21,644 bases of DNA from an uncultured Eubacteriales bacterium (GTDB taxonomy: Bacteria > Bacillota > Clostridia > Oscillospirales > Butyricicoccaceae). Position 1 is the first letter of the stretch. Each line of letters begins with the position of its first letter. Below the pieces are notes generated by a model that was not told the DNA's origin, searched no databases, and saw only the letters and a list, made by a program, of their open reading frames with translations. Position numbers and translations under genes: made by a program. The stretch covers positions 18,401 through 40,044 of the forward strand of contig CAJUGU010000023.1 of NCBI GenBank assembly GCA_910586105.1. Reading direction: 5' to 3'. Positions 6,585-13,877 of this stretch are shown here, piece by piece.

Positions 6585-6953
6585 TTACTTCTTCTTGTTC
6601 GCAATGGTCTTCTTGGGGCCCTTACGGGTGCGCGCGTTGGTCTTGGTACGCTGGCCGCGCACGGGCAGGCCGCGGCGGTGGCGCAGGCCGCGATAGCAGC
6701 CGATCTCAACGAGACGCTTGATATTCAGGCCGATCTCGCGGCGAAGGTCGCCTTCCACGGTGTAGCCATGCTCAATGGCTTCGCGGAGCTTCGCGGCCTC
6801 TTCCTCGGTCAGGTCCTTGACACGGGTATCGGGGCTGATACCCGTCTTTGTCAAAATTTCATTCGAGAGCTTCCGCCCGATGCCGTAGATATAGGTCAGA
6901 CCGATCTCTACGCGCTTTTCGCGGGGAAGGTCAACACCGGCAATACGTGCCAT
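6585..6953 (-). CDS. rpsM: 30S ribosomal protein S13
   Basis: 122 residues. It opens MARIAGVDLPREKRVEIGLT, has the helix-hairpin segment YGIGRKLSNEIL, and ends in the family's basic tail (RGQRTKTNARTRKGPKKT). S13 sits in the head of the small subunit, contacting the P-site tRNA and bridging to the large subunit. A GGAGG ribosome site precedes ATG 6953. A 206-nt gap with palindromes separates it from rpmJ. Confidence 0.98.
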   Translation of the reverse strand: MARIAGVDLPREKRVEIGLTYIYGIGRKLSNEILTKTGISPDTRVKDLTEEEAAKLREAIEHGYTVEGDLRREIGLNIKRLVEIGCYRGLRHRRGLPVRGQRTKTNARTRKGPKKTIANKKK

Positions 6954-7159
6954 GTTAAAAATACCTCCAAGTATTCATCCTGAGACGTGTTTACGGGAAT
7001 CAGTATAAGGGCCGTCTCCGCCCTTGCAGCGCCGCCCCCCTGGGGCGTGCTTGTCGGTCCCGTTCGATCAAATTCCAGGGCCGGCGCACAGCCATCGGCT
7101 GTGCCGACGGGCCCCATTCGCCCAAAATCCGCAGATTTCGGACGAGGCGCGGAGCACCC
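6954..7159 (-). repeat. Palindrome-bearing gap between rpmJ and rpsM
   Basis: No gene is seen. It holds GCACAGCC (7087-7094) / GGCTGTGC (7098-7105) inside a longer imperfect stem with flanking GGGCC and GGGCCC. AAAATCCGCAGATTT (about 7124-7138) is a 15-nt match to 4479-4493 in the rpoA/rplQ gap. In both places the match follows closely after a stop codon in the direction of transcription. A weak TATACT -10 candidate occurs shortly before rpsM, without a convincing -35. Confidence 0.5.
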
Positions 7160-7273
7160 TCAGCCCTGCTTCTGCTTGTGCTTCGGGTTCTGGCAAATGA
7201 CCATCACGCGGCCCTTGCGGCGGATGATCTTGCACTTTTCGCAGATCGGCTTTACAGACGGTTTTACCTTCAT
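7160..7273 (-). CDS. rpmJ: 50S ribosomal protein L36 (zinc type)
   Basis: 37 residues: it opens MKVKPSVKPICEKCKIIRRK and ends RVMVICQNPKHKQKQG. The zinc ligands C11, C14, C27 and H32 are all present, so this is the zinc-binding form. L36 is the smallest large-subunit protein and binds 23S rRNA late in assembly. GGAGG lies about 9 nt before ATG 7273. It stands between infA and rpsM as in most Firmicutes. Confidence 0.96.
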   Translation of the reverse strand: MKVKPSVKPICEKCKIIRRKGRVMVICQNPKHKQKQG

Positions 7274-7343
7274 GGTTTTTGAACCTCCATCAAATCGGTT
7301 TGGTGGATAACGGCCCCCAGGCCACAGGGAGCCTCCGCCCGCC

Positions 7344-7366
7344 GGCGCGGCTTTTCCAGCCGCGCC
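7344..7366 (-). promoter_or_regulatory. Hairpin directly after infA
   Basis: GGCGCGGCT (7344-7352) and AGCCGCGCC (7358-7366) form a perfect 9-bp stem with a 5-nt loop, four nt after the infA stop. No U tract follows, so it more likely protects an RNA end or weakly attenuates than terminates. Confidence 0.5.
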
Positions 7367-7369
7367 CCA

Positions 7370-7588
7370 TCACTTGGAACGCCAGGTGATACGACCGCGG
7401 GTCAGGTCGTAAGGCGACATCTGTACGGTGACCTTGTCGCCGGGTAAAATGCGGATAAAATTCATACGGAGCTTTCCAGAGATATGCGCGAGGATCTTGT
7501 GCCCATTGGGCAGCTCCACATTGAACATTGCGTTTGGCAGCGCCTCTATGACGGTACCTTCCAGCTCGATTACATCATCTTTAGCCAT
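7370..7588 (-). CDS. infA: Translation initiation factor IF-1
   Basis: 72 residues, the standard length, forming a single OB fold: MAKDDVIELEGTVIEALPNA, then FNVELPNGHKILAHISGKLR and a YDLTRGRITWRSK end. IF-1 binds the A site of the small subunit and helps IF-2 and IF-3 in initiation. The start is ATG 7588, which lies inside the last codons of the KOW-domain gene (8-nt overlap), so the two are probably translationally coupled. Confidence 0.97.
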   Translation of the reverse strand: MAKDDVIELEGTVIEALPNAMFNVELPNGHKILAHISGKLRMNFIRILPGDKVTVQMSPYDLTRGRITWRSK

Positions 7589-7883
7589 TCTGAATCTCTC
7601 CTCGCTCCTCAGAGTCGATGTTCTCCGCGTAAAGCGCCAGCGCCTTGCGGACGTCATTGTTTGACAGCCGCCCGGTGGAGAGCAGCTTTTCCCGCGTCCA
7701 TCCATCGCATGGCGCGCGGTATTCGGTGTGCCTGCGTTTTTTGCGCTTGGGCCGTTCAAAGCGGCGGTTCTTGCCGTTCGCCAGCAGGAGATAGCCTGCC
7801 GAGACGCCGACCACAAGCATCGGCCTTCCGCTGTCGCGTCCGCGGATCGGGACCACGATATCTGATATCCTGGCGTCCTGCAT
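7581..7883 (-). CDS. KOW-domain RNA-binding protein (L14e/L27e-like)
   Basis: 100 residues from ATG 7883, whose A is the last base of the map stop (TGATG); GTG 7886 is an alternative start. The N-terminal half (about 6-40), DIVVPIRGRDSGRPMLVVGV, is a KOW-type beta barrel, followed by a basic patch RRFERPKRKKRRHTEY (40-55). The C-terminal helix region LSNNDVRKALALYAEN has no recognised function. Firmicutes often carry such a KOW gene between map and infA; a role in ribosome binding or assembly is inferred. It overlaps infA by 8 nt. Confidence 0.8.
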   Translation of the reverse strand: MQDARISDIVVPIRGRDSGRPMLVVGVSAGYLLLANGKNRRFERPKRKKRRHTEYRAPCDGWTREKLLSTGRLSNNDVRKALALYAENIDSEERGEIQNG

Positions 7884-8647
7884 CACAGCACCTCGCCGTC
7901 GATGTTGGTCAGGATCTCAGGCTCGCCGTCGGTGATCGCGACTGAATTTTCGTAATGCGCGCTCAGCTTGCCGTCCCGTGTCTTGACCGTCCAGCCGTCG
8001 GAATGGACCTTGACCGCATACGCACCCGCATTGACCATCGGCTCGATGGCAAGGGTCATCCCCTTTTGCAGCCGGATGCCGTGACCGGGGCGGCCGAAAT
8101 TCGGCACCTCCGGCGATTCGTGAAGCTCAGCCCCGACGCCGTGCCCGACGTAGTCGCGCACGATGGAGAAACCATGCTTCTCGCAATAAGCCTGTACTGC
8201 ATGGGAAATGTCGCTGACTCGTTTGCCCTCGCGGGCAAACCGGATGCCCTCATAGAAGCTCTGCCGGGTCACCTCGATCAACCGCCGCGCCTCGTCGGAA
8301 ATCTCCCCGCAGGGCACGGTGCAGGCGCAGTCCCCATGGAACCCATGGTAAAACGCGCCCACGTCGATTTTCACGATGTCGCCTTCTTTCAGCACCCGTT
8401 TTTTCGACGGGATGCCGTGAATGACCTCATCATTGACCGAGATACAGGCCGCGCCGGGGAACCCGCCGTAGCCAAGGAAGGAAGGCTTTGCGCCAAACCC
8501 TTCGATGGTACGGCGGACGATCCGGTCGATCTCGCCTGTTGTGGCGCCGGGCCTGACGGCGTCCGCCGCCGCTTTCCGCGCAATTGCAGTAATACGGCCG
8601 GCGACGCGCATCGCTTCCAGCTCAGTTGTGCTCTTAATACGGATCAT
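7883..8647 (-). CDS. map: Methionine aminopeptidase, type I
   Basis: 254 residues. The five metal ligands are in place: D95 (KIDVG), D106 (FHGDCA), H169 (YVGHGVG), E202 (AIEPM) and E233 (HYENS); H77 (VIHGIP) is the usual substrate-side histidine. The enzyme removes the initiator methionine from new proteins in the cytoplasm. It lacks an N-terminal SEC-C/zinc extension. Its ATG overlaps the adk stop as ATGA and its stop overlaps the next start, so adk, map, the KOW gene and infA form a tightly coupled group. Confidence 0.97.
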   Translation of the reverse strand: MIRIKSTTELEAMRVAGRITAIARKAAADAVRPGATTGEIDRIVRRTIEGFGAKPSFLGYGGFPGAACISVNDEVIHGIPSKKRVLKEGDIVKIDVGAFYHGFHGDCACTVPCGEISDEARRLIEVTRQSFYEGIRFAREGKRVSDISHAVQAYCEKHGFSIVRDYVGHGVGAELHESPEVPNFGRPGHGIRLQKGMTLAIEPMVNAGAYAVKVHSDGWTVKTRDGKLSAHYENSVAITDGEPEILTNIDGEVL

Positions 8648-9279
8648 ACCTCGATTCCCAGCGCCTCCGCCGCGAACTTTACGGTATTCTCAATCCCCTG
8701 CGTGCCATCAATCGCCTTGAGCTTACCCTGAGCCCGGTAATAGCCGACGAGCGGTTCCGTAGTCTCATGATAAGTGGCAAGACGTGACTGGACGACCTCG
8801 GGCTTGTCATCCGCGCGAATCACAATCGGATCGCCGCAGGCGTCGCAGATGCCCTCAGCCTTGGGTGGAAAGTTCTCGATATGGTAGGTCGCGCCGCACT
8901 TGAGGCAGACGCGCCTGCCGCTCATACGCTGGGCGATCACCTCGTCCGGTACCTCCAGGCTCAGGGCGCAATCGATCTTCGCGATCCGATCGAGCTCCTC
9001 CGCCTGCGGGATCGTGCGCGGGAAGCCATCCAAAATATACCCCTTCGAGCAATCCGGCTCGGCGACGCGGGCTTTCAGCAGCCCAATGACCAATTCATCG
9101 GGGACCAGCTTGCCCTCATCCATAAACGCCTTTGCCTTCCTGCCAAGGTCCGTACCATTTTTAATCGCCTCTCGGAGGATATTGCCGGTTGAAATGGACG
9201 GGACCCCCATCTTCTCGATCAGGATCGCCGCCAGAGTTCCTTTTCCTGCGCCGGGAGCGCCGAGCAGAATCAAATTCAT
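8644..9279 (-). CDS. adk: Adenylate kinase (zinc-lid type)
   Basis: 211 residues. The P-loop GAPGAGKGT spans 7-15, the NMP-binding region includes STGNILR (30-36), and DGFPRT lies at 84-89. The lid domain carries four cysteines, CLKC (125-128) and CDAC (145-148), which mark the zinc-stabilised Gram-positive form. It interconverts ATP plus AMP with two ADP. A run ATTATA (9305-9310), a perfect -10 on the minus strand, lies about 25 nt upstream without a good -35, so a promoter for adk-map-infA is possible. It is separated from secY by a repeat-bearing gap. Confidence 0.97.
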   Translation of the reverse strand: MNLILLGAPGAGKGTLAAILIEKMGVPSISTGNILREAIKNGTDLGRKAKAFMDEGKLVPDELVIGLLKARVAEPDCSKGYILDGFPRTIPQAEELDRIAKIDCALSLEVPDEVIAQRMSGRRVCLKCGATYHIENFPPKAEGICDACGDPIVIRADDKPEVVQSRLATYHETTEPLVGYYRAQGKLKAIDGTQGIENTVKFAAEALGIEV

Positions 9280-9450
9280 TCAAGATCTCTCCTTCACGCT
9301 TACCATTATAAATTGTTACGAACAAAAAGGCTGTCGATTACGCAAGGGGAAACCCACGCATTCGCCCGGACGAAGCCGCCGCCGTTCTGGCGGCTTTGTC
9401 CCGCACAGTCTCACGGCCGGCAGGCCCCTATCCCCGCCGCAGCGGGAAAC

Positions 9451-9520
9451 GGGAGTCCAGAGGGCAGAGCCCTCTGGCGCCGTCCGCGCAGGACCGGGGG
9501 CGCAGGGGGCAGAGCCCCCA
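9451..9520 (-). repeat. GC-rich intergenic repeat, copy B
   Basis: Read on the minus strand this has GGGGCTCTGCCCC, CCTGCGCGG, GGCGCCAGAGGG and CCCTCTGGACTCCC, matching copy A (1987-2053) block by block. It fills the middle of the 258-nt secY/adk gap. Further along, near 9377-9394, GCCGCC and GGCGGC arms form another hairpin. No gene is seen in the gap. Confidence 0.6.
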
Positions 9521-9537
9521 CTGCGTAATGGTAGCTG

Positions 9538-10827
9538 TTACTCAAGGAAGCCCTTGTGGTGCCGCATCATCAGCTGCGCCTCGACCGCCTGCATCGTCTC
9601 AAGCGCTACGCCCACGACGATAATGACTGAGGTGCCGCCAACCGCGACATTACGCAGCTGCGTCGAGAACGCGCCAATGACCAGCGGCACGATCGCAACT
9701 ACGCCCAGGAAGAATGCGCCGACCAGTACCACCTTCGCCAACGCCTTCATGATAAAGTCCGCCGTCGGCTTGCCCGGACGGAAGCCCGGGATAAACCCGC
9801 CGTTCTTCTGGAGATTATTGGCAATTTCAACCGGGTTAAACTGGATGGACGCATAAAAATACGAAAAACCTACGATCAGCAGCGCGTAAAGCACGATATA
9901 GAACGGGTTCGTCTGCGAAAACAGGCTGAACACCGCCGTCGCTACCGGCCCGCGCTCCGCCGACCAGAACATCTCCACCGTCGCCGGGATCGAAAGGATC
10001 GACGACGTGAAAATGATCGGCATGACGCCCGTCGCATTTACTTTGATCGGCAAATGCGTCGACTGCCCGCCATATACCTTCCGCCCCACTACGCGCTTCG
10101 CGTACTGGATCGGAATCCGCCGCTCCGCATTCGACATGAACACGATGAACGACAGGATGAACAGCCCCACCGCGATCATCACAACCGCTTCCACGATCCC
10201 GCGCGCCGAACCGCCCGAAATCATGACCCAGAACGTCTGCGCCAGCTGCGGCCCGCGCGAGATAATGCCCGCAAACAGGATGATCGAAATGCCGTTGCCA
10301 ATGCCATGCTCGGTGATATGCTCCCCAAGCCACATGACAACCGCCGAGCCCGCCATGAACGTCAGGATCAGCGTTACCACCGCCAGCGGATGGGTCGTCG
10401 AAAGCAGGTTGTAATTGCGCAGCATCACATAATACGAGAAGCCCTGGATCAGGCCGATCACGACCGTCAGATAGCGTGTCCAGGACGCGATCTTGCGACG
10501 CCCTTCCTCGCCTTCCTTCGCGACCGCCTCCAACGCGGGGATCGCCACAGTGAGCAGCTGCAATATGATGGATGCGTTGATATACGGGCTGATCGACATC
10601 GCGAACAGCGTCGCGTTCGACAGGCCGCCGCCCGTAAAGATGTTCAGGTAGCTCAACGCCGACCCCGACTCGGAAAGCTGCTCAAACAGCTGCCCGAGCG
10701 CCGCCGTATCAATAAACGGCACCGGGATGTTCGCGCCAAGCCGGAATACCAGCAGGATCATTGCCGTGTACAGGATCTTCTTGCGAAGCTCCTGCACCCG
10801 CCAGGCGTTCTTTAACGTTTGGAACAC
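9538..10827 (-). CDS. secY: Protein translocase channel subunit SecY
   Basis: 429 residues with about ten hydrophobic segments, as expected for the membrane channel of the Sec pathway. Recognisable parts are the plug region near IFTGGGLSNATLFAMSISPY (63-82), EHGIGNGISIILFAGI (173-188), the cytoplasmic loop AERRIPIQYAKRVVG (234-248) that contacts SecA and ribosomes, and GFIPGFRPGKPT (344-355). It starts two nt after the rplO stop, so the two are likely coupled. The C-terminus HHKGFLE is short and normal. Confidence 0.98.
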   Translation of the reverse strand: MFQTLKNAWRVQELRKKILYTAMILLVFRLGANIPVPFIDTAALGQLFEQLSESGSALSYLNIFTGGGLSNATLFAMSISPYINASIILQLLTVAIPALEAVAKEGEEGRRKIASWTRYLTVVIGLIQGFSYYVMLRNYNLLSTTHPLAVVTLILTFMAGSAVVMWLGEHITEHGIGNGISIILFAGIISRGPQLAQTFWVMISGGSARGIVEAVVMIAVGLFILSFIVFMSNAERRIPIQYAKRVVGRKVYGGQSTHLPIKVNATGVMPIIFTSSILSIPATVEMFWSAERGPVATAVFSLFSQTNPFYIVLYALLIVGFSYFYASIQFNPVEIANNLQKNGGFIPGFRPGKPTADFIMKALAKVVLVGAFFLGVVAIVPLVIGAFSTQLRNVAVGGTSVIIVVGVALETMQAVEAQLMMRHHKGFLE

Positions 10828-10829
10828 GC

Positions 10830-11270
10830 TTAAATCACCTCAGCCTTTCCGCCCGCTGCTTCGATCTTCTCCTTGGCAGAAGCGGAGAAAGCAGCCGCTT
10901 TGACGGTCAGCTTCTTGGTGAGGTCGCCGCCGCCCAGGATCTTGACGCCGTCCTTCTCACGGGACACAACGCCAGTTTCGAGCAGCAGCTCTGTGGTGAC
11001 TTCGGTGCCGTCCTCAAACCGGTTGAGTACGGAAACATTGACCGGCGCGTAGGTCGTGCCGAAAATGTTCTTGAAACCGCGCTTGGGCAGGCGGCGGGCA
11101 AGCGGCATCTGGCCGCCCTCAAAACCGGGGCGTACGCCGCCGCCGGAACGCGCCCACTGGCCCTTGTGTCCGCGGCCGGCGGTCTTGCCGTTGCCGGAGC
11201 CCGCGCCGCGGCCCTTGCGATAGGGCTTCTTCGCGGAGCCTTCGGCAGGCTGCAGGTCATGAAGCTTCAT
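10830..11270 (-). CDS. rplO: 50S ribosomal protein L15
   Basis: 146 residues. The N-terminal extended region MKLHDLQPAEGSAKKPYRKG and GNGKTAGRGHKGQWAR threads through 23S rRNA; the C-terminal globular part ends FSASAKEKIEAAGGKAEVI. L15 is a late assembly protein near the peptidyl transferase region. The gene begins three nt after the rpmD stop. Confidence 0.97.
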   Translation of the reverse strand: MKLHDLQPAEGSAKKPYRKGRGAGSGNGKTAGRGHKGQWARSGGGVRPGFEGGQMPLARRLPKRGFKNIFGTTYAPVNVSVLNRFEDGTEVTTELLLETGVVSREKDGVKILGGGDLTKKLTVKAAAFSASAKEKIEAAGGKAEVI

Positions 11271-11273
11271 GGG

Positions 11274-11453
11274 TTACGCCTCCTCTACTTCCAGCAGGTA
11301 ACCGATCTTTGCGATCTTGCCGCGCGTGCAGGCATTATCGGGCTGGATGGTCACATCATTGATCTTCTTCAAACCCAGAGCGTGGGCGGTCGCAATATGC
11401 TTTTCCAGGCGGCCCGCCAGGCTCTTTTTCAGGGTAATTTTCATGTTCGCCAT
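11274..11453 (-). CDS. rpmD: 50S ribosomal protein L30
   Basis: 59 residues, the usual short bacterial form: ITLKKSLAGRLEKHIATAHA, LGLKKINDV and the terminal GKIAKIGYLLEVEEA. Three nearby starts exist; ATG 11453 is preferred because the AAGGAGG that overlaps the rpsE stop lies 9 nt away, while ATG 11459 would be only 3 nt away. L30 binds 23S rRNA next to the 5S rRNA region. Confidence 0.95.
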   Translation of the reverse strand: MANMKITLKKSLAGRLEKHIATAHALGLKKINDVTIQPDNACTRGKIAKIGYLLEVEEA

Positions 11454-11467
11454 TGTCATTACCCTCC

Positions 11468-11971
11468 TTACAGTTCGCTTACGTCTTTGCCGCGCACGGC
11501 CGCGACCTGCGCCGCGTCGCGCATGGACTTCAGCCCCTCGATCGTCGCAATCACGACGTTCTGCGGGTTGTTGGAACGCAGGCACTTGGTACGGATGTCC
11601 TTGATGCCCGCCATCTCGACGACCGCGCGCACCGCGCCGCCCGCAATCACGCCGGTACCGGGAGCCGCCGGCTTGAGCAGCACGCGGCCCGCGCCGAATT
11701 CCCCGACGACCTCATGCGGGATGGTCGAGCCCTTCGTGGTGATCTTGACGAGGTTTTTCTTCGCGGCGTCGATGCCCTTGCGGATCGCGTCCGGCACTTC
11801 GGCGGCCTTGCCAAGGCCGTAACCGACCGTGCCCTTGCCGTCGCCTACGACGATCAGCGCCGAGAACTTCATGACGCGGCCGCCCTTGACCGTCTTCGAT
11901 ACGCGGTTCAGGGCGACGACGGTCTCTTTGAACTCGTCCTCTCTCTTGTCGTTTCTATCAAACTTAGCCAT
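11468..11971 (-). CDS. rpsE: 30S ribosomal protein S5
   Basis: 167 residues. It carries the S5 double-stranded RNA-binding domain: ETVVALNRVSKTVKGGRVMK, LIVVGDGKGTVGYGLGKA, then the C-terminal domain with VLLKPAAPGTGVIAGGAVRA. S5 lies at the mRNA entry channel and contributes to decoding fidelity. It begins about 18 nt after the rplR stop with a GGAGG ribosome site. Confidence 0.98.
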   Translation of the reverse strand: MAKFDRNDKREDEFKETVVALNRVSKTVKGGRVMKFSALIVVGDGKGTVGYGLGKAAEVPDAIRKGIDAAKKNLVKITTKGSTIPHEVVGEFGAGRVLLKPAAPGTGVIAGGAVRAVVEMAGIKDIRTKCLRSNNPQNVVIATIEGLKSMRDAAQVAAVRGKDVSEL

Positions 11972-11989
11972 GTTGAACCTCCTCCCGAC

Positions 11990-12349
11990 TTAAAACTGCA
12001 GGCCGCCCTCGCGGGCGCCCTCAGCGAGTTCCTTGACCCGCCCGTGGTACAGGTAGCCGCCGCGGTCGAACACAACGTTCTCGATGCCCTTTGCCTTGCA
12101 GCGCTCTGCAATGGCCTGGCCGACCTTCTTCGCAGCGTCTTTGTTCCCGCCGTACCCGGCGAAGTCCTTCTCGATCGTCGAAGCGGAGGCGATGGTCACG
12201 CCGTTTACGTCGTCGATGACCTGTGCATAGATGTTTTTCGCACTTCTGAATACGTCCAGGCGCGGACGCTCGGGCGTCCCGCTTACCTTGCTGCGCACTC
12301 TCTTATGGCGCTTCAGGCGCGCCTTATTGGAATCTTTCTTTGCAACCAT
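11990..12349 (-). CDS. rplR: 50S ribosomal protein L18
   Basis: 119 residues. The start is ATG 12349; the longer in-frame reading is upstream rplF sequence in another frame. Typical stretches are RLKRHKRVRSKVSGTPERPR, SAKNIYAQVIDD and VVFDRGGYLYHGRVKELAEG. With L5 it attaches 5S rRNA to the large subunit. Confidence 0.97.
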   Translation of the reverse strand: MVAKKDSNKARLKRHKRVRSKVSGTPERPRLDVFRSAKNIYAQVIDDVNGVTIASASTIEKDFAGYGGNKDAAKKVGQAIAERCKAKGIENVVFDRGGYLYHGRVKELAEGAREGGLQF

Positions 12350-12368
12350 TTCAGCACACGCTCCTTTC

Positions 12369-12914
12369 TTACTTCTTCTTGCTGCCGGTCTTGCCTTCCT
12401 TGCGGCGGATGACCTCGTCGGCGTACTTGATGCCCTTGCCCTTGTAAGGCTCCGGCGGACGCTTCTCGCGGATCTCGGCTGCAAATTGGCCGACCTGCTG
12501 CTTGTCAGGGCCGGAAATGACGATCTTGTTCGCGGTCGGGCACTCGATCGTGATGCCCTCGACCTCGGACACGACCACCTGGTGGGAGTAGCCCAGGTTC
12601 ATGACCAGGTCCTTGCCGGTCTTCTGCACGCGGTAGCCGACGCCGTTGACGTCCAGCTCCTTCTTGAAGCCCTCGGTCACGCCGACCACCATGTTGTGGA
12701 TCAGGCTGCGGGTCAGGCCGTGCAGCGCCCGGTTCTGCTTCTCGTCGTTCGGCCGGGTCACGAGGATCTCGTTGCCCTCGACCTTGACGGTCATATTCGG
12801 ATGGATGGTGCGCTTGAGCTCTACCTTTGCGCCCTTGACGGAGATCTCGCTGCCGTTGACGGTAACGGTCACGCCTGCGGGGATCGTGATAGGCATTCTG
12901 CCAATTCTCGACAT
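12369..12914 (-). CDS. rplF: 50S ribosomal protein L6
   Basis: 181 residues in two similar domains. It opens MSRIGRMPITIPAGVTVTVN, has NMVVGVTEGFKKELDVNGVG in the middle, and ends GPDKQQVGQFAAEIREKRPP, PYKGKGIKYADE and a basic tail. L6 lies near the factor-binding site of the large subunit. The start at 12914 gives the conserved N-terminus and leaves a 13-nt gap after rpsH. Confidence 0.98.
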   Translation of the reverse strand: MSRIGRMPITIPAGVTVTVNGSEISVKGAKVELKRTIHPNMTVKVEGNEILVTRPNDEKQNRALHGLTRSLIHNMVVGVTEGFKKELDVNGVGYRVQKTGKDLVMNLGYSHQVVVSEVEGITIECPTANKIVISGPDKQQVGQFAAEIREKRPPEPYKGKGIKYADEVIRRKEGKTGSKKK

Positions 12915-12927
12915 ACTAATTCCCTCC

Positions 12928-13326
12928 TTACCAGACGAACGCGAGGACTTCGCCGCCGACATTCAGCTCGCGAGCCTTCTTGTCGGTCATGACGCCCTTG
13001 GATGTGGAGACGATCGCGACGCCCAGGCCGCGCAGCACCTTCGGCAGCTCCTGCGCCCCCGCGTATACGCGCAGGCCGGGCTTGGAAACGCGCTTGAGGC
13101 CCGTGATGGCCTTCTGGCGGTTCGCGCCGTACTTGAGGGTGATGCGGATGATGCCCTGCGTGCCGTCGTCTACGATCTGGAACGCTTTGATGTAGCCCTC
13201 GTCGAGCAGGATCTGCGCGATGGACTTTTTCATCTTGCTCGCCGGTACGTCCACGCTTTCGTGGCGTGCGGAACCGGCGTTGCGGATACGGGTCAGCATA
13301 TCCGCGATGGGATCGGTGATCTGCAT
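12928..13326 (-). CDS. rpsH: 30S ribosomal protein S8
   Basis: 132 residues: MQITDPIADMLTRIRNAGSA at the start, ISKPGLR-like VSKPGLRVYAG in the centre, and STSKGVMTDKKARELNVGGE near the end, all diagnostic. S8 binds the central domain of 16S rRNA and in E. coli represses its own spc operon. Here it is the first gene after a 348-nt gap that contains a promoter, so rpsH and the following genes may be transcribed partly on their own. Confidence 0.98.
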   Translation of the reverse strand: MQITDPIADMLTRIRNAGSARHESVDVPASKMKKSIAQILLDEGYIKAFQIVDDGTQGIIRITLKYGANRQKAITGLKRVSKPGLRVYAGAQELPKVLRGLGVAIVSTSKGVMTDKKARELNVGGEVLAFVW

Positions 13327-13488
13327 TTACTTTTGCTCCTCTCGAAGTTAGGAGGCCGTTCAGGCAATCGTCCCGAGGATTATCCTGCGTGCCCCCCACT
13401 TTTCAGATTTCTCCCCGCCGCGGCCTTTCCGCTGCGGGCGCTGTGGCGCTCCCGGAAGCGCGCTTCCGCCCTTCCGAAAGATATAACG

Positions 13489-13554
13489 AATTGTTGGTCC
13501 AAACGCCGCTTAGACCAACAATTTATTATAGCATGATTTTGACGCGCTTTTCAA
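13489..13554 (-). promoter_or_regulatory. Internal promoter with two dyads upstream of rpsH
   Basis: On the minus strand TTGAAA (13554-13549) and a perfect TATAAT (13530-13525) are 18 nt apart. One imperfect dyad (TGACGC-GCGTCA, 13560-13540) spans the -35. A perfect 11-bp dyad, AATTGTTGGTC (13523-13513) / GACCAACAATT (13499-13489) with a 13-nt loop, starts right after the -10 and covers the expected start point near 13518. The second dyad could be an operator or a hairpin capping the 5' end of the RNA. Elsewhere in the gap are the palindrome CGGAAGCGCGCTTCCG (13453-13468), a GCCCGG-CCGGGC hairpin near 13577-13590 and an 11-bp hairpin shortly after rpsN. Confidence 0.7.
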
Positions 13555-13674
13555 GCGTCATTTTGCTGTATTTTTGCCCGGAACCGGGCTTTCAGCAGTC
13601 GCTTTTTGCCAATCCCCCGGCCTCGGGCAGGCTCCCGCCGGCACAGCTCCTGCGCCGGCGGCAGAGCGGCCCTT

Positions 13675-13860
13675 TTACCAGCTCGCCTTGCGCACGCCCG
13701 GGATCTGGCCCTTATAAGCCAGCTCGCGGAAGCAGATACGGCAGATGCCGTAGTTGCGCAGGTAGGCGTGCGGACGGCCGCAGATCTTGCAGCGGTTGTA
13801 CTGCCGGGTCGAGAACTTCGGAGTCTTCTGCTGCTTGAGTACCATTGCCTTCTTCGCCAT
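13675..13860 (-). CDS. rpsZ: 30S ribosomal protein S14, zinc-binding type
   Basis: 61 residues, the short form. Cysteines CKIC (24-27) and CRIC (40-43) form the zinc knuckle; the tail AYKGQIPGVRKASW is typical. S14 is part of the 30S head. The zinc-independent long paralogue is not in this window. It follows rplE by 17 nt and precedes the promoter-bearing gap before rpsH. Confidence 0.97.
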   Translation of the reverse strand: MAKKAMVLKQQKTPKFSTRQYNRCKICGRPHAYLRNYGICRICFRELAYKGQIPGVRKASW

Positions 13861-13877
13861 GTGAATCCTCCTCCTTC

